A stretch of 64,000 nucleotides of DNA from Phycisphaeraceae bacterium (GCA_019636625.1 JAHBXE010000005.1:62001-126000), one strand, 5' to 3'; shown: positions 18,338 to 27,715, counted from the stretch's first letter. The notes: a model not told the origin generated them from the sequence alone. Numbers and translations: made by a program.

Positions 18338-20533
18338 CTATCGACGCTTCCGATCGAACCGGAGGAGAAGCAGGGCGTTGCCCACGACGCTCGCTGAACT
18401 GATCGACATGGCCGCGGCCGCCAGCATCGGATGGAGCAGTCCGGCCACCGCCAGAGGGATGAGGGCAACGTTGTAGATGAACGCCCAGAGCAGGCCGAGC
18501 CGGATCCGCCGGCGCATGGCCAGGCTCAGTCGGATGGCCCGCGGTATGGCGGACGGGTCGCCGCCGACCAGCACCACATCGCCGGCTTCCTTGGCAATGT
18601 CCGCGCCTCCTCCCATCGCGATGCCGACGTCGGCTTGCGCCAACGCCGCGGCGTCGTTGATCCCATCGCCAACCATCGCGACGGACCGCTTCTCCCCCGC
18701 ATCTCCCCGGGATTGAAGGTCGCGGATGCAGTCAAGCTTGCCCTGGGGTGAGACACCGGCGATCACGTTCTGAATCCCCACCAGTTGACCGATGCGCTGT
18801 GCCGCGGCCGGGTGGTCCCCGGTGAGCAGGATCGTTTCCAGTCCAAGTTGCTGCAACTCGACCACAGCATCTCGTGCCCCGGGCTTGAGCTCATCGCTGA
18901 AGGCGAGCACGCCGAGAAGCCGGGGATTCGCGCCGCCTTCGTAGACCCCCGAGAGCGTCATGCCCTCAGCGCGGAGCTCGTCGGCGGCGGGGAACGGATC
19001 CGAGTCGGCAAGCTTCGAAACCGAGATAATGCGACCGTCCACAATGGCCTGCACCCCGCCGCCGGCGTGGTTGACAAAGCCGCTCGCAACGGGGACTTGA
19101 ATCGCTCGAAGCGCGGCTTCCCGCGTGACCGCCTTTGCAAGCGGGTGCTCGCTCAGTTGTTCGACGGCGGCGGCCAGGCGGATGACGGCCGCCTCATCGA
19201 CTCCGGCTTGGATAGAGACAATGCGCGCGATCGTCGGGCGACCGATGGTCATCGTGCCCGTCTTGTCAAGCACAACCGTGTTCAGCCGGCCGATCCGCTC
19301 GAGCACTTCCGAGGACCGGATCAGCACGCCGCGGCGGGCACCGACGGCGCACCCCACCATGACAGCCGCCGGTGTAGCCAGCCCGAGGGCGCAGGGGCAG
19401 GCGACGATCAGGACGGCGATGGCGGCGTGAAGGCCGTTTTCCCAGAAGCCTGCCAGACCCCAGCCGAGCAACGTGGCGAGCGCCACACCGCAAACGATGG
19501 GGACAAACACGCCGGCGATGCGATCCGCCAAACGCTGCGCGCCGGTCTTGGTGGCGAGCGCGGACTCGACCAGAGAGGCCATCTGTCCGACGATGGTTGC
19601 CGCGCCGGTGCGCGTGATGCGCACGTGAATGGCGCCCGTGAGGTTGATGCTGCCGCCCACCACTTCGTGTCCCGGGGCGCGTGCGACCGGCATGGCCTCG
19701 CCCGTCAGGAGCGACTCGTCGATGGTCGTCTCGCCCGACTCAACGAGGCCGTCCGCGGGAAGTCGTCCACCCGGTCGAACGAGAACAACATCGCCCGGGT
19801 GCAGGTCCGCGGCGGAGACTTCCGCCTCTTGGCCGTTCCTGATCAACGTGGCCGTCGGTGCGGAGAGGTCCAGGAGGCTGGTGACCGCGCTGGTCGCGGC
19901 GGACCGTGCCCTCGACTCCAGCCACTTGCCGACGGCGATGAGGGCAAGGATCGTCGCCGCGGTATCGAAGAAGAAGTGCTCGTGCCCGGCCCAAAGGGTC
20001 CACAGGCTGTAGGCCCAGGCGGTGGTCGTCCCCAGCGCGATGAGGGAGTCCATGTCGGCGCGCGCGTGGCGCGCGGCACGAAGAGACCCGCGAATGAACA
20101 CCAGCCCGAGGGTGGCCTGAAGGATGGTGGTGAGCACGGCCTGAGCGAGGCCGCTCTCCCGGCCGGGAACAAACATCCCGAGCACCGCAACGGGGAATGC
20201 CAAAGCCACCCCGAATGCAGCCCGCGCCCTCCACTTTCGCATTTCGGACCGAGACCGTTCGACTGGTGATTGGGTAAGGGTTGCGGCTGCGGCCGATCGT
20301 GTTCTCGCCTCGTAACCCGCGTCGGAGACGGCCTTTGCAAGCTGATCGGGCGTTGTGGAGACTGGATCGAACGTGATCGTGGCCTGTTCGGTAGCGAGGT
20401 TGACGGCGACGTCACGGACTCCGGGGGCGGCTTTGAGCGCCGCCTCGACATTGGCGACGCACGAAGCGCAATGCATGCCCAGCACATCGAGGGTGGCCCG
20501 GGCGGGGGCGGAACCTGATTCCTGAGGAGGCAC
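18338..20533 (-). CDS. copA: Copper-translocating P-type ATPase
   Basis: P1B-type ATPase of 731 residues that exports Cu(I) across the inner membrane. The N-terminal heavy-metal-associated domain has GMHCASC (Cys22, Cys25). The intramembrane metal site is CPC (Cys379-Pro-Cys381), the phosphorylation motif is DKTGT with Asp423, and TGEAMP, TGDHPAA and GDGINDAAALAQAD complete the catalytic set. The last helices carry YNVALIPLAVAG and MSISSASVVGNALLL, the pattern of Cu+ rather than Zn2+ pumps. Only one HMA domain is present. The first in-frame start is a GTG with no good Shine-Dalgarno. It heads an operon with the ECF sigma and anti-sigma genes, which could suggest envelope or metal stress control. 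Confidence 0.93.
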   Translation of the reverse strand: MPPQESGSAPARATLDVLGMHCASCVANVEAALKAAPGVRDVAVNLATEQATITFDPVSTTPDQLAKAVSDAGYEARTRSAAAATLTQSPVERSRSEMRKWRARAAFGVALAFPVAVLGMFVPGRESGLAQAVLTTILQATLGLVFIRGSLRAARHARADMDSLIALGTTTAWAYSLWTLWAGHEHFFFDTAATILALIAVGKWLESRARSAATSAVTSLLDLSAPTATLIRNGQEAEVSAADLHPGDVVLVRPGGRLPADGLVESGETTIDESLLTGEAMPVARAPGHEVVGGSINLTGAIHVRITRTGAATIVGQMASLVESALATKTGAQRLADRIAGVFVPIVCGVALATLLGWGLAGFWENGLHAAIAVLIVACPCALGLATPAAVMVGCAVGARRGVLIRSSEVLERIGRLNTVVLDKTGTMTIGRPTIARIVSIQAGVDEAAVIRLAAAVEQLSEHPLAKAVTREAALRAIQVPVASGFVNHAGGGVQAIVDGRIISVSKLADSDPFPAADELRAEGMTLSGVYEGGANPRLLGVLAFSDELKPGARDAVVELQQLGLETILLTGDHPAAAQRIGQLVGIQNVIAGVSPQGKLDCIRDLQSRGDAGEKRSVAMVGDGINDAAALAQADVGIAMGGGADIAKEAGDVVLVGGDPSAIPRAIRLSLAMRRRIRLGLLWAFIYNVALIPLAVAGLLHPMLAAAAMSISSASVVGNALLLLRFDRKRR

Positions 20534-20794
20534 GGTGGATGGATGTTAGGGCGGGAATCCCGTTTACCAGCGGGTGGGGTCGACCTATAGTGGGGTCGTT
20601 CGGGACTGATCGCGTCCGAACGCCGCACCCGCGGAGCGCGGGGCGGACCCAGTGATTCTGTTCCGGGTGAACGCTTCCACGGAGGGAGCCGCCACCCCAT
20701 GAAGCGCCCATGTGCGGGCTCGCCTGTGTCGTCCGGGTGTACCGGATGAGCGGGGCGATCCGTGTCCGCCGGTGTCGCTGCGAGGACCTTTGCC

Positions 20795-21649
20795 ATGGCC
20801 AACACACTCGTCCAGGACCTGATCGAAGCGGGCATCCACTTCGGTCAGCGTGCCAGCTCGTGGAACCCGAAGATGCAGCGCTTCATCTACGGAAAGCGCA
20901 ACGGGATCCACATCATCGACATCAAGGAAACCGTCAAGGGTCTCCTGCTCGCCAAGAAGTACATCACCAAGTGCGTGGCCGAGGGGCGCGACGTGTGCTT
21001 CGTGGGCACCAAGCGCCAGGCCAAGACCGTGGTCGAGACCCGGGTGGCCGATGTCGGCATGCACTTTGTCACCGAACGCTGGCTGGGCGGCACGCTCACG
21101 AACTTCCGCACCATCCGCTCGCGTCTCAAGCGCCTGGAAGAGCTCGAGGGCATCGAGACGCAGGACAACTTCGCCAGCTACTCCAAGAAGATGGAGAGCC
21201 AGCTCCGGCGCGAGAAGGACAAGATCAAGCGGAACCTCGAGGGCATCCGCAAGATGGAGAAGCTGCCCGGCGCGATCATCTGCATCGATGTTCGCCGCGA
21301 GATCACGGCCCTCAAGGAGGCCCGCAAGCTGGGCATCCCGACCATCTGCCTCATCGACACCGACGGCGACCCGGACCTTGTCGACATTCCGATCCCCGGC
21401 AACGACGACAGCATGCGGTCCATCGACGTGATCATCCGCGAGCTCTGCCTTGCCGTCGCCGAGGGCAAGCAGCAGCGCCAGGGATCGCCCGAAGGGCGCG
21501 AGGGCGATGCCCGCCCCGCCTCGACCGACGGGCCGCGCCGCAGCCGCCGGGCGCAGTTCCGCGCCGACGACGCGGGAGCCCCCGAATCGCCGGGATCTGA
21601 AACGACGGGCGATTCGCCCGCCAAGGCGGTCGCCGGTCAGACCGAGTGA
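20795..21649 (+). CDS. rpsB: 30S ribosomal protein S2
   Basis: Ribosomal protein S2 of 284 residues. Typical segments are LIEAGIHFGQRASSWNPKM, IDIKETVKGL, VGTKRQAKTVV, RWLGGTLTNFRTI, GAIICIDVRREITAL and IPGNDDSMRSIDVI. S2 joins the 30S subunit late and is needed to recruit S1. The last 50 residues form a low-complexity tail rich in Arg, Pro and Ser that E. coli S2 lacks. A GAGG lies nine bases before the ATG, and the frame is open slightly further upstream. tsf follows after 99 bases, the near-universal bacterial order. Confidence 0.97.
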   Translation: MANTLVQDLIEAGIHFGQRASSWNPKMQRFIYGKRNGIHIIDIKETVKGLLLAKKYITKCVAEGRDVCFVGTKRQAKTVVETRVADVGMHFVTERWLGGTLTNFRTIRSRLKRLEELEGIETQDNFASYSKKMESQLRREKDKIKRNLEGIRKMEKLPGAIICIDVRREITALKEARKLGIPTICLIDTDGDPDLVDIPIPGNDDSMRSIDVIIRELCLAVAEGKQQRQGSPEGREGDARPASTDGPRRSRRAQFRADDAGAPESPGSETTGDSPAKAVAGQTE

Positions 21650-21748
21650 TCGAGCCACGCGAGTTCCGGCGGTCCGCTCCCGTTCCGCCGTTCATGCCAG
21701 CACACCGAAACGGCCCGAGATTCGCGGCCGAACGATGAAGGATCGAAC

Positions 21749-22573
21749 ATGTCCGAGATCAACCCGAAGGATGTCATGAGGCTCCGCAACGAGACGGGCC
21801 TCCCGATGATGGATTGCAAGGCCGCGCTCGCCGAGGCCAAGGGCGACTTCGAGACCGCCAAGGACATCCTGCGCAAGAAGATGAAGGGCAAGATGGACAA
21901 GCGGACGGACCGGGCCGCCGGCGAGGGCCGGATCGCGATCGCGACCAACGAGAAGTCGGGCGTAGCGGCGATGGTCGAGGTCCGGGCCGAGAGCGACTTC
22001 ACAGCCAAGAACGAGAACTTCGTCAAGGCCGCCCAGAAGATCGCCGACCTGGCCATTGAGTCCGTTCAGGCGGGCGACGTGCAGCCCACGCCGGCGATGA
22101 TGGCCGTGATCGACGAGATCCGGGCGCAGACGGGCGAGAACTGCTCCATCGCCCGTGCGCACAAGATCGTGGGCGAGACGGGGACCACCGCCTTCGGGAC
22201 GTACATCCACCACGACGGGAAGACCGGCGTGCTGATCCAGGCGACGGGGTCCATCAACGCGGCGACGCTCAAGAACATCGGCATGCACATCACGGCCTCC
22301 CCGATGCGGCCCCTGGGCGTGACGGCCAAGGACATCCCGGCGAACCTGGTCGAGAAGGAGCGGAAGTTCCGCATCGAGCAGGCGATGGAGAGCGGCAAGC
22401 CCAAGGAAATCGCCGAGAAGATGGTCGAGGGCGGGATGCGGAAGTTCTACGAAGAGGTCGCCCTGCTCGAACAGCCGTTCGTCATGGATGAGAGCAAGAA
22501 GGTCAAGGACATCGTGGGCCCGAACGCACAGATCGTCGGCTTCTACCGCTGGCAGGTCGGCGAGTCGGCCTGA
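21749..22573 (+). CDS. tsf: Translation elongation factor Ts
   Basis: EF-Ts of 274 residues, the nucleotide exchange factor for EF-Tu. The N-terminal UBA-like module has VMRLRNETGLPMMDCKAAL, and the core signature is ESDFTAKNENF. Later segments GTYIHHDGKTGVLIQ and LLEQPFVMDESKKVKD are typical. AAGGA is six bases before the ATG. It is followed after 17 bases by a CmoB-like methyltransferase gene, where many bacteria have pyrH. Confidence 0.97.
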   Translation: MSEINPKDVMRLRNETGLPMMDCKAALAEAKGDFETAKDILRKKMKGKMDKRTDRAAGEGRIAIATNEKSGVAAMVEVRAESDFTAKNENFVKAAQKIADLAIESVQAGDVQPTPAMMAVIDEIRAQTGENCSIARAHKIVGETGTTAFGTYIHHDGKTGVLIQATGSINAATLKNIGMHITASPMRPLGVTAKDIPANLVEKERKFRIEQAMESGKPKEIAEKMVEGGMRKFYEEVALLEQPFVMDESKKVKDIVGPNAQIVGFYRWQVGESA

Positions 22574-22590
22574 CGATCCTCGGGCGAGAC

Positions 22591-23319
22591 ATGGACACCG
22601 ACACCCTCCGTGCCGAGGTCGCCAAGCTCGGGTGGTGGCACCGCATTGATCTCGGGAACGGAGTTGTCACGCCCGGCGCGGACGACTCGCCACGGAAGCT
22701 CGCTCGTCTCGGCCTTCCCGCCGACCTGTCCGGCAAGTCCGTGCTCGACATCGGGGCTTGGGATGGGTTTTTCTCGTTCGAAGCCGAACGCCGCGGCGCG
22801 ACACGTGTGCTCGCCGTGGACGCCTCATGGACGGGGCCCGACGGCGGGCCGACCAAGTACGGATTCAATCTGGCCCACCGGGCGCTGAACTCACGCGTCG
22901 AGTCACGCCACCTGAGTGTGTACGACCTCGACCCCGCTGAAGTCGGCCGATTCGACGTCGTGCTCTTCTTGGGCGTCCTGTACCACGTGTGCGATCCGCT
23001 TGGAGCGCTGGAGCGAGTCCGATCCGTCACATCGGGCGTGGCCATCATCGAGACCGAAACAGACATGTTGTGGAAGCGCCGGCCGGCGATTGGCTTCTAT
23101 CCCGGCTCGGAACTCAATGGTGATCCGAGCAACTGGTTCGCGCCCAACATCCCGGCCCTGCTCGGCATGGTGAAGGTCGCGGGATTCACCCTCGGCACAA
23201 TCCACTCCCGCAGCTCCATCGTGCATCAGGCGGGTCGGGCCTGGCGGCATTGGCGGAAACACGGAACTCCGCTGCTCCACACAATGCAGCGGGGCCGCGC
23301 CGTGGTCCACGCAACTTGA
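22591..23319 (+). CDS. SAM-dependent methyltransferase, CmoB/DUF1698-like
   Basis: Class I methyltransferase of 242 residues and a paralog of the protein at 723-1478. Both start MDT-TLR and share a GVVTPG segment, motif I (SVLDIGAWDGFFSFEAERRG, residues 49-68), the FDVVLFLGVLYHV block and a late NWFAPNIPALL region. It lies 17 bases after tsf and may be read from the rpsB-tsf transcript, which would hint at tRNA or translation-factor modification. That is inference only. The C-terminal 30 residues are basic (RAWRHWRKHG). The substrate is unknown. Confidence 0.82.
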   Translation: MDTDTLRAEVAKLGWWHRIDLGNGVVTPGADDSPRKLARLGLPADLSGKSVLDIGAWDGFFSFEAERRGATRVLAVDASWTGPDGGPTKYGFNLAHRALNSRVESRHLSVYDLDPAEVGRFDVVLFLGVLYHVCDPLGALERVRSVTSGVAIIETETDMLWKRRPAIGFYPGSELNGDPSNWFAPNIPALLGMVKVAGFTLGTIHSRSSIVHQAGRAWRHWRKHGTPLLHTMQRGRAVVHAT

Positions 23320-23340
23320 CGGGCCGGGACCCGTGCGGCG

Positions 23341-23970
23341 ATGATGCCGGTCATGGACACACCCGCGGGCAAGGAGCTGTACACGATCCGTCGCCAGGTC
23401 TTCCGCTTCTTCGGCGCGGGCTTTGACATCAGCGGTCCCAACGGCACTCCGATCGGGTACTGCGAGCAGAAGGCCTTCCGACTGCGCGAGGACATCCGCA
23501 TCTGCACGGATCGGACCATGCGGGAAGAACTGCTCCGGATGAAGGCCCGTCAGATCATCGACTTTGGCGCGACCTATGACATCTTCCTGCCCACCGGGGA
23601 ACAGATCGGCAGCCTCCGCCGCAAGGGCATCGCCAGCTCCTTCATTCGGGACTCCTGGCTCATCTTCGACGGGGCGGGAAGACAGGTTGCCACGCTGAAA
23701 GAGGACTCCACGTTCGCCGCTCTGGTCCGGCGGTTCATCGAGCTCGCGGCAGTCATGTTCCCCCAGAAGTTCCACTTGCGCCGGACGGATGAATCCGGCC
23801 GGGAGAACGAATCGGCCCCGGCCATCGCTACGTTCCGGACCCACTTCAACCCTTTCATCTACCGGTTGAGCATCGCCATCCACCAACCAGATCCCGAACT
23901 TGACGACCTCGTGCTCCTCGCGACAGGCTGTTTGATAGCCGCGATTGAGGGACGTCAAAGGGGCGGCTGA
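23341..23970 (+). CDS. LURP-one / tubby-like domain protein
   Basis: Protein of 209 residues built of repeated beta-strands with the pattern FDISGPNGTPIGY, YDIFLPTGEQIGSL and WLIFDGAGRQVATL. This matches the LURP-one related fold, a relative of the tubby C-terminal and phospholipid scramblase domains. Such proteins are thought to bind membranes, and the bacterial ones are largely uncharacterised. There is no signal peptide and only a weak hydrophobic stretch near the end. It may be the last gene of the rpsB-tsf-methyltransferase run, as the gap is 21 bases. Any of three ATG codons (23341, 23344, 23353) could be the start. Confidence 0.65.
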   Translation: MMPVMDTPAGKELYTIRRQVFRFFGAGFDISGPNGTPIGYCEQKAFRLREDIRICTDRTMREELLRMKARQIIDFGATYDIFLPTGEQIGSLRRKGIASSFIRDSWLIFDGAGRQVATLKEDSTFAALVRRFIELAAVMFPQKFHLRRTDESGRENESAPAIATFRTHFNPFIYRLSIAIHQPDPELDDLVLLATGCLIAAIEGRQRGG

Positions 23971-24054
23971 CGTCACTTGGTCGCTTCGATTTTCGCAACT
24001 CTCTGTCCTGCATCTACTTAGGCGAGAACCTGGGGCTCGCCTCCATGCCCGAGA

Positions 24055-24088
24055 AAAAACTTGCCCAAAAGCTGGCAAACTGGTTTTT
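24055..24088 (+). terminator. Candidate terminator after the LURP-one gene
   Basis: AAAAACTTGCC and GGCAA...GTTTTT pair with a four-base bulge and an eight-base loop, ending in a run of five T. It lies 85 bases after the LURP-one stop. Confidence 0.5.
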
Positions 24089-24206
24089 CTGTGGCATGTT
24101 CACAGTGTCTTGTCTCTCTCTCCTCCTATGACCTGGCTGCGGAAGTAAACAGCCGAAGCCGGGTTCCGAGGATCCGAAAGGGTCCCAAACAAACGGGTTG
24201 GAAACG

Positions 24207-24259
24207 AACAATCGGCCCGCGTGAACTCCCCAAGGAGAACCGCGGGCTGGGTTGTTTTT
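24207..24259 (+). terminator. Terminator- or attenuator-like hairpin before the salvage operon
   Basis: GCCCGCG at 24215-24221 pairs with CGCGGGC at 24241-24247, and AACAA at 24207-24211 with TTGTT at 24252-24256, across a small internal loop. A T run follows directly. The 19-base loop contains AAGGAG. It sits 98 bases before the symporter start, so it may end an upstream transcript or attenuate the operon. Confidence 0.5.
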
Positions 24260-24357
24260 CGCGTTGCCCATCACTTTGCATCGCTCGTTGGTTACGCCCG
24301 CAGCGCCATTCGTGAATCGCCGCTAGCCTGTGCGCTTCTCAGCCACGGAGCGGCGCG

Positions 24358-25950
24358 TTGCACAACGGTCAGGGGCCCATCCTTCTCGCGTTTGCCGCAC
24401 TCGACTGGATTGTCGTCGCCGGGTACTTCGCCCTGCTGGCGATCAGCGGGTGGTGGTTCTCTCGCCAAAGCCCATCGGGCGCGGAGGAGTACTTCCTCGC
24501 GGGCCGGCGCATGCCCGTGTGGGTCGTGGCGATTTCCGTGGTGGCGACGGCAACCTCCGCCGCGACCTTCATCGGCGCGCCGGAGGAGGCGTATTCCGGC
24601 AACCTGACCTACCTCTCGACCAACATCGGGTCGCTGCTCGCCGTCGGCATTGTCGCGGCGTTCTTCATACCCGCGTTCTACCGCCACCGCGTCACCACGG
24701 TGTACGACCTGCTCGAGGTCCGCTACGGGCGCAAGGCCAAGGTCGCGGCGAGTTGGGCGTTCCTGGCCGGGCGGGTCATGGCCAGCGGCGCTCGCCTGTT
24801 CATCGGCGCCCTTCCGCTCTCGCTCATTCTCTTCGACCATACCCACACTTGGGCGGTGATGGCATCGATCGCCGTTCTCGTGGTCGTCGGCATCCTGTAC
24901 ACGCTTGTCGGCGGCCTTCGCGCGATCATCTGGACCGATGCCATCCAGACACTGGTGTTTGTCTCCGCCGTCACCGCCGCGGCGATCATCCTGATCAACC
25001 GGATCCCGGCCTCGCCGATGGAGATCTACGACGCCCTCGCCTCGACCCCCGTGGCCGAAGGGACCAAGCTCACGGTGCTCAACACCGGTCTAAGCCCATC
25101 CAAGCCGTGGCTGGGCTTCGACATTTCTCAGACCTACACGCTGCTCACCGCCATCGGCGGGTTCTCCATTCTCATGGTGGCGGCGTACGGCACCGACCAC
25201 GACTTGGCCCAGCGCATGCTCGCGTGCAAGTCGGCCGCGCGGGGCAGCGCCTCGGCCGTCACGGCCATTCTCGTCAATCTGCCCATCGTCGCGCTGTTCA
25301 TGGTCATCGGCCTGCTCTTGTACATCTACTACCAGCGGCCCGATCTCATGGGCGCTGCCTCGCCCCGTTATGTACCAGAGAAGGGACGCGAGGTCTTTCT
25401 GACGTTCATCCTGAAGGACATGCCGGCGGGGCTGACAGGCCTGATGCTCGCGGGGCTCTTTGCCACCGGCCTGGGCAGTTTCAACTCCGCGCTCAACGCC
25501 ATGGCCGCCGCGTTCATCAACGATGCGTACAAGCCGCGCGTGCCCGGGAAGCCAGAACGCCATTACCTCGTGGCGGGGCGACTAGCGGTCGTTGCGTGGG
25601 GCGTGGTCCTCGGGCTTTTCGCTTGCCTGTGCGTGCATTGGCAGCAAAGCAGCGAACAGACGCTGATTCGATTCGCGTTGCAGGTCATGACGTTCGCGTA
25701 CGCGGGGCTGGTGGCGGTCTTTGTGTGCGCCATCTTTACAAGGCGCGGAAACCAAGCCACGGCCATCGCCGCGCTCGCGACCGGATTCCTCGCCGTGCTC
25801 GCGATGCAGCCGTGGGTATGGAAGCACTGGGCATCGGCCTTCGGTTGGGAGAGCATCAGGATCGCCTTCCCGTGGCAACTGCTCCTGGCGACGGGCGCGG
25901 CGTTCCTTGTGTGCATCGCGGGCTATCAGAAGGGGGCGAGCCGTGCTTGA
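24358..25950 (+). CDS. Sodium:solute symporter (SSS family)
   Basis: Transporter of 530 residues with about 13-14 membrane helices. It shows the SSS-family features: an opening helix AALDWIVVAGYFALLAISGW (shortened), EEYFLAGRRMPVW, the sodium-site region ATATSAATFIGAPEEAY, LLEVRYGRKAK, GGLRAIIWTDAIQ and GLFATGLGSFNSALNAMA near helix 8. It starts with TTG seven bases after CGGAG. It is the first gene of a tightly packed set with GH20, anmK and murQ, so the likely cargo is an amino sugar such as N-acetyl- or anhydro-N-acetylmuramic acid. That substrate is an inference from context; the fold alone also carries glucose or sialic acid. Confidence 0.88.
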   Translation: MHNGQGPILLAFAALDWIVVAGYFALLAISGWWFSRQSPSGAEEYFLAGRRMPVWVVAISVVATATSAATFIGAPEEAYSGNLTYLSTNIGSLLAVGIVAAFFIPAFYRHRVTTVYDLLEVRYGRKAKVAASWAFLAGRVMASGARLFIGALPLSLILFDHTHTWAVMASIAVLVVVGILYTLVGGLRAIIWTDAIQTLVFVSAVTAAAIILINRIPASPMEIYDALASTPVAEGTKLTVLNTGLSPSKPWLGFDISQTYTLLTAIGGFSILMVAAYGTDHDLAQRMLACKSAARGSASAVTAILVNLPIVALFMVIGLLLYIYYQRPDLMGAASPRYVPEKGREVFLTFILKDMPAGLTGLMLAGLFATGLGSFNSALNAMAAAFINDAYKPRVPGKPERHYLVAGRLAVVAWGVVLGLFACLCVHWQQSSEQTLIRFALQVMTFAYAGLVAVFVCAIFTRRGNQATAIAALATGFLAVLAMQPWVWKHWASAFGWESIRIAFPWQLLLATGAAFLVCIAGYQKGASRA

Positions 25951-27715
25951 ACCAGCCATGCCCTTGCTGCTGCCCCGGCCGAAGCGAGTGGTATTGATGG
26001 ACGGTCCCGACTCGTCCGTGGATCATGCCGCGCTGCGACACACCCACGTACCGGCGAGCACGCTGCCGGGCGAACACGTCGAGTCCTACCGGCTGCTGAT
26101 CGCGCGGGGATCGATCGAGATCGAGTCGGCCTCGGATGCGGGGCGAAGGCGTGCCGATGCCACCCTGGCGCAGTTGCGGCGGTGCTACCCCGCGGGCATC
26201 CCCCCCCTGCGAATCGAAGATTGGCCCAGTTTCAGCACGCGCGGCGTGATGATCGATGTTTCGCGCGACCGCGTGCCAACGATGCCCGAACTGTTCTCGC
26301 TCTGCGAAACGCTCGCCGCGATCAAGATCAACCACCTGCAGCTCTACACCGAACATACCTTCGCCTACCGCGGCCACGAGGAAGCGTGGACGGGGTGGTC
26401 CCCGCTTACACCCGAAGAAACCCGGCGGCTCGATCGACACTGCCAGTCGCTGGGCATCGAACTCTCCGCGAACCAGAACTGCTTCGGCCACCTCGCCAAG
26501 TGGCTCTCACTTCCCAGGTACCAGCATCTGGCCGAGACCACGGGAGACTGGGTCTTTCAGAACGAAACCGAGTCGTTCCCGCGGAGCGGGCCGTTCAGCC
26601 TGTGCCCAACCGATGCGCGTTCGATCGAATTCATCAAGGACGTGCTGGGGCAACTCCTGCCGTGTTTCAGGTCGCCACTGGTCAATATCGGCTGCGATGA
26701 GACATTCGACGTCGGCTGGGGCCGGTCCAAGGCGGCGGTGGAACAGCGTGGCCGCGCGGCGGTGTACTTTGACTTCGTGCGGCAGATCGCGGATGTGGTG
26801 AAGTCCCACGACAAGCGCCCGATGTTCTGGGCGGATATCGCGCTGACGCACCCGGAGTCCATCCCGCTGATACCCAAAGACATGATCGGCCTGGCGTGGG
26901 GCTACGAGCCCGACGCGAACTTCGGCCAGTGGTGCTCGCGCTTGCGCGAAGGGGGGCACGATGTGTGGGTCTGCCCGGGCACGAGTTCCTGGCGGTCCAT
27001 CACCGGCCGAACCACGGAGAGGCGGGCCAACCTTCGTCGGGCCGCGCGGGAGGGAGTCGCCAACGGCGCCACCGGCTTTCTCGTGACCGACTGGGGCGAC
27101 AGCGGCCACCACCAACAGTGGCCGATCTCCCTCGCGGCGCTCGCGGAGGCGGCGGACGCGGCGTGGAACGCGGATCACCTTGATGACTACGACCCCCGCG
27201 CCGACTCGCTGCACGTGTTCGGCGACGATTCCCTCGCCGTCGCCTCCTGGATCGACGAACTCGGGGATGTGGACTTGCCGATGCGCCGCGTCGGCGGACG
27301 GGTCAGCGCTGGGCAGCCCCCCACTCATCTCCGCAACTCATCCGTGCTGTTCTGCGATCTGCACATGCCCGACCGCCCACCGCCACACGATGACGAGAAA
27401 CTGCGGCGAGGCCTCGGTTCGTTGCCGATTGACCTGTGGGAGCAGGCCTCGGACCGGCTGCGCCGCGTGACCAACTCGCACGGCCCGGAACTCGAACACA
27501 CGCTCGACGTCGCCCGCTTCGCGGCGACCCGCGGCCTGTGGCGTCGCACGGGAAAGTACTCCCCCAAGGACAGGACCGAACTCGCGGACCGGCTTCGCAC
27601 GATTCTCGCACGGCACCGCGAACTCTGGCGGCTCCGCTCCCGCGAGGGCGGACTCGAAGACAGTTGCCGCTACTACCAGCGCATCATCCAGGATCTTGAG
27701 GGGAATGCGCCATGA
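25943..27715 (+). CDS. Family 20-type glycoside hydrolase (beta-N-acetylhexosaminidase)
   Basis: Protein of about 590 residues. After an N-terminal GH20b-like domain, a TIM barrel begins near SFSTRGVMIDVSRDRVP. The GH20 catalytic pair is seen as IGCDETFD (Asp252, Glu253 from the GTG start); the Asp supports substrate-assisted catalysis by the N-acetyl group and the Glu is the general acid. YTEHTFAYRG and FWADIALTHP are further barrel strands. The last 180 residues are a helical domain. There is no signal peptide, so it acts in the cytoplasm on imported amino-sugar compounds. A GTG start overlapping the symporter by eight bases has a GGGGG upstream; an ATG at 25958 is the alternative. It overlaps anmK by four bases. 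Confidence 0.8.
   Translation: MLEPAMPLLLPRPKRVVLMDGPDSSVDHAALRHTHVPASTLPGEHVESYRLLIARGSIEIESASDAGRRRADATLAQLRRCYPAGIPPLRIEDWPSFSTRGVMIDVSRDRVPTMPELFSLCETLAAIKINHLQLYTEHTFAYRGHEEAWTGWSPLTPEETRRLDRHCQSLGIELSANQNCFGHLAKWLSLPRYQHLAETTGDWVFQNETESFPRSGPFSLCPTDARSIEFIKDVLGQLLPCFRSPLVNIGCDETFDVGWGRSKAAVEQRGRAAVYFDFVRQIADVVKSHDKRPMFWADIALTHPESIPLIPKDMIGLAWGYEPDANFGQWCSRLREGGHDVWVCPGTSSWRSITGRTTERRANLRRAAREGVANGATGFLVTDWGDSGHHQQWPISLAALAEAADAAWNADHLDDYDPRADSLHVFGDDSLAVASWIDELGDVDLPMRRVGGRVSAGQPPTHLRNSSVLFCDLHMPDRPPPHDDEKLRRGLGSLPIDLWEQASDRLRRVTNSHGPELEHTLDVARFAATRGLWRRTGKYSPKDRTELADRLRTILARHRELWRLRSREGGLEDSCRYYQRIIQDLEGNAP

Larger units (their letters stand above)
23971..24357. other. Intergenic region with several hairpins
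   Basis: This 387-base gap is visibly less GC-rich than the genes around it. It holds three inverted repeats: AGGCGAG/CTCGCCT at 24020-24042, a hairpin with a T run at 24055-24088 and a longer hairpin with a T run at 24207-24259. A 28-codon frame (24045-24131) with a hydrophobic end is present but lacks a ribosome binding site. Confidence 0.5.

Noticed and set aside
24045..24131. 28-codon frame with a hydrophobic end (starts MPEKKLAQ)
   Set aside because: There is no ribosome binding site, and it overlaps a terminator-like hairpin. It could still be a small protein, but support is too thin.
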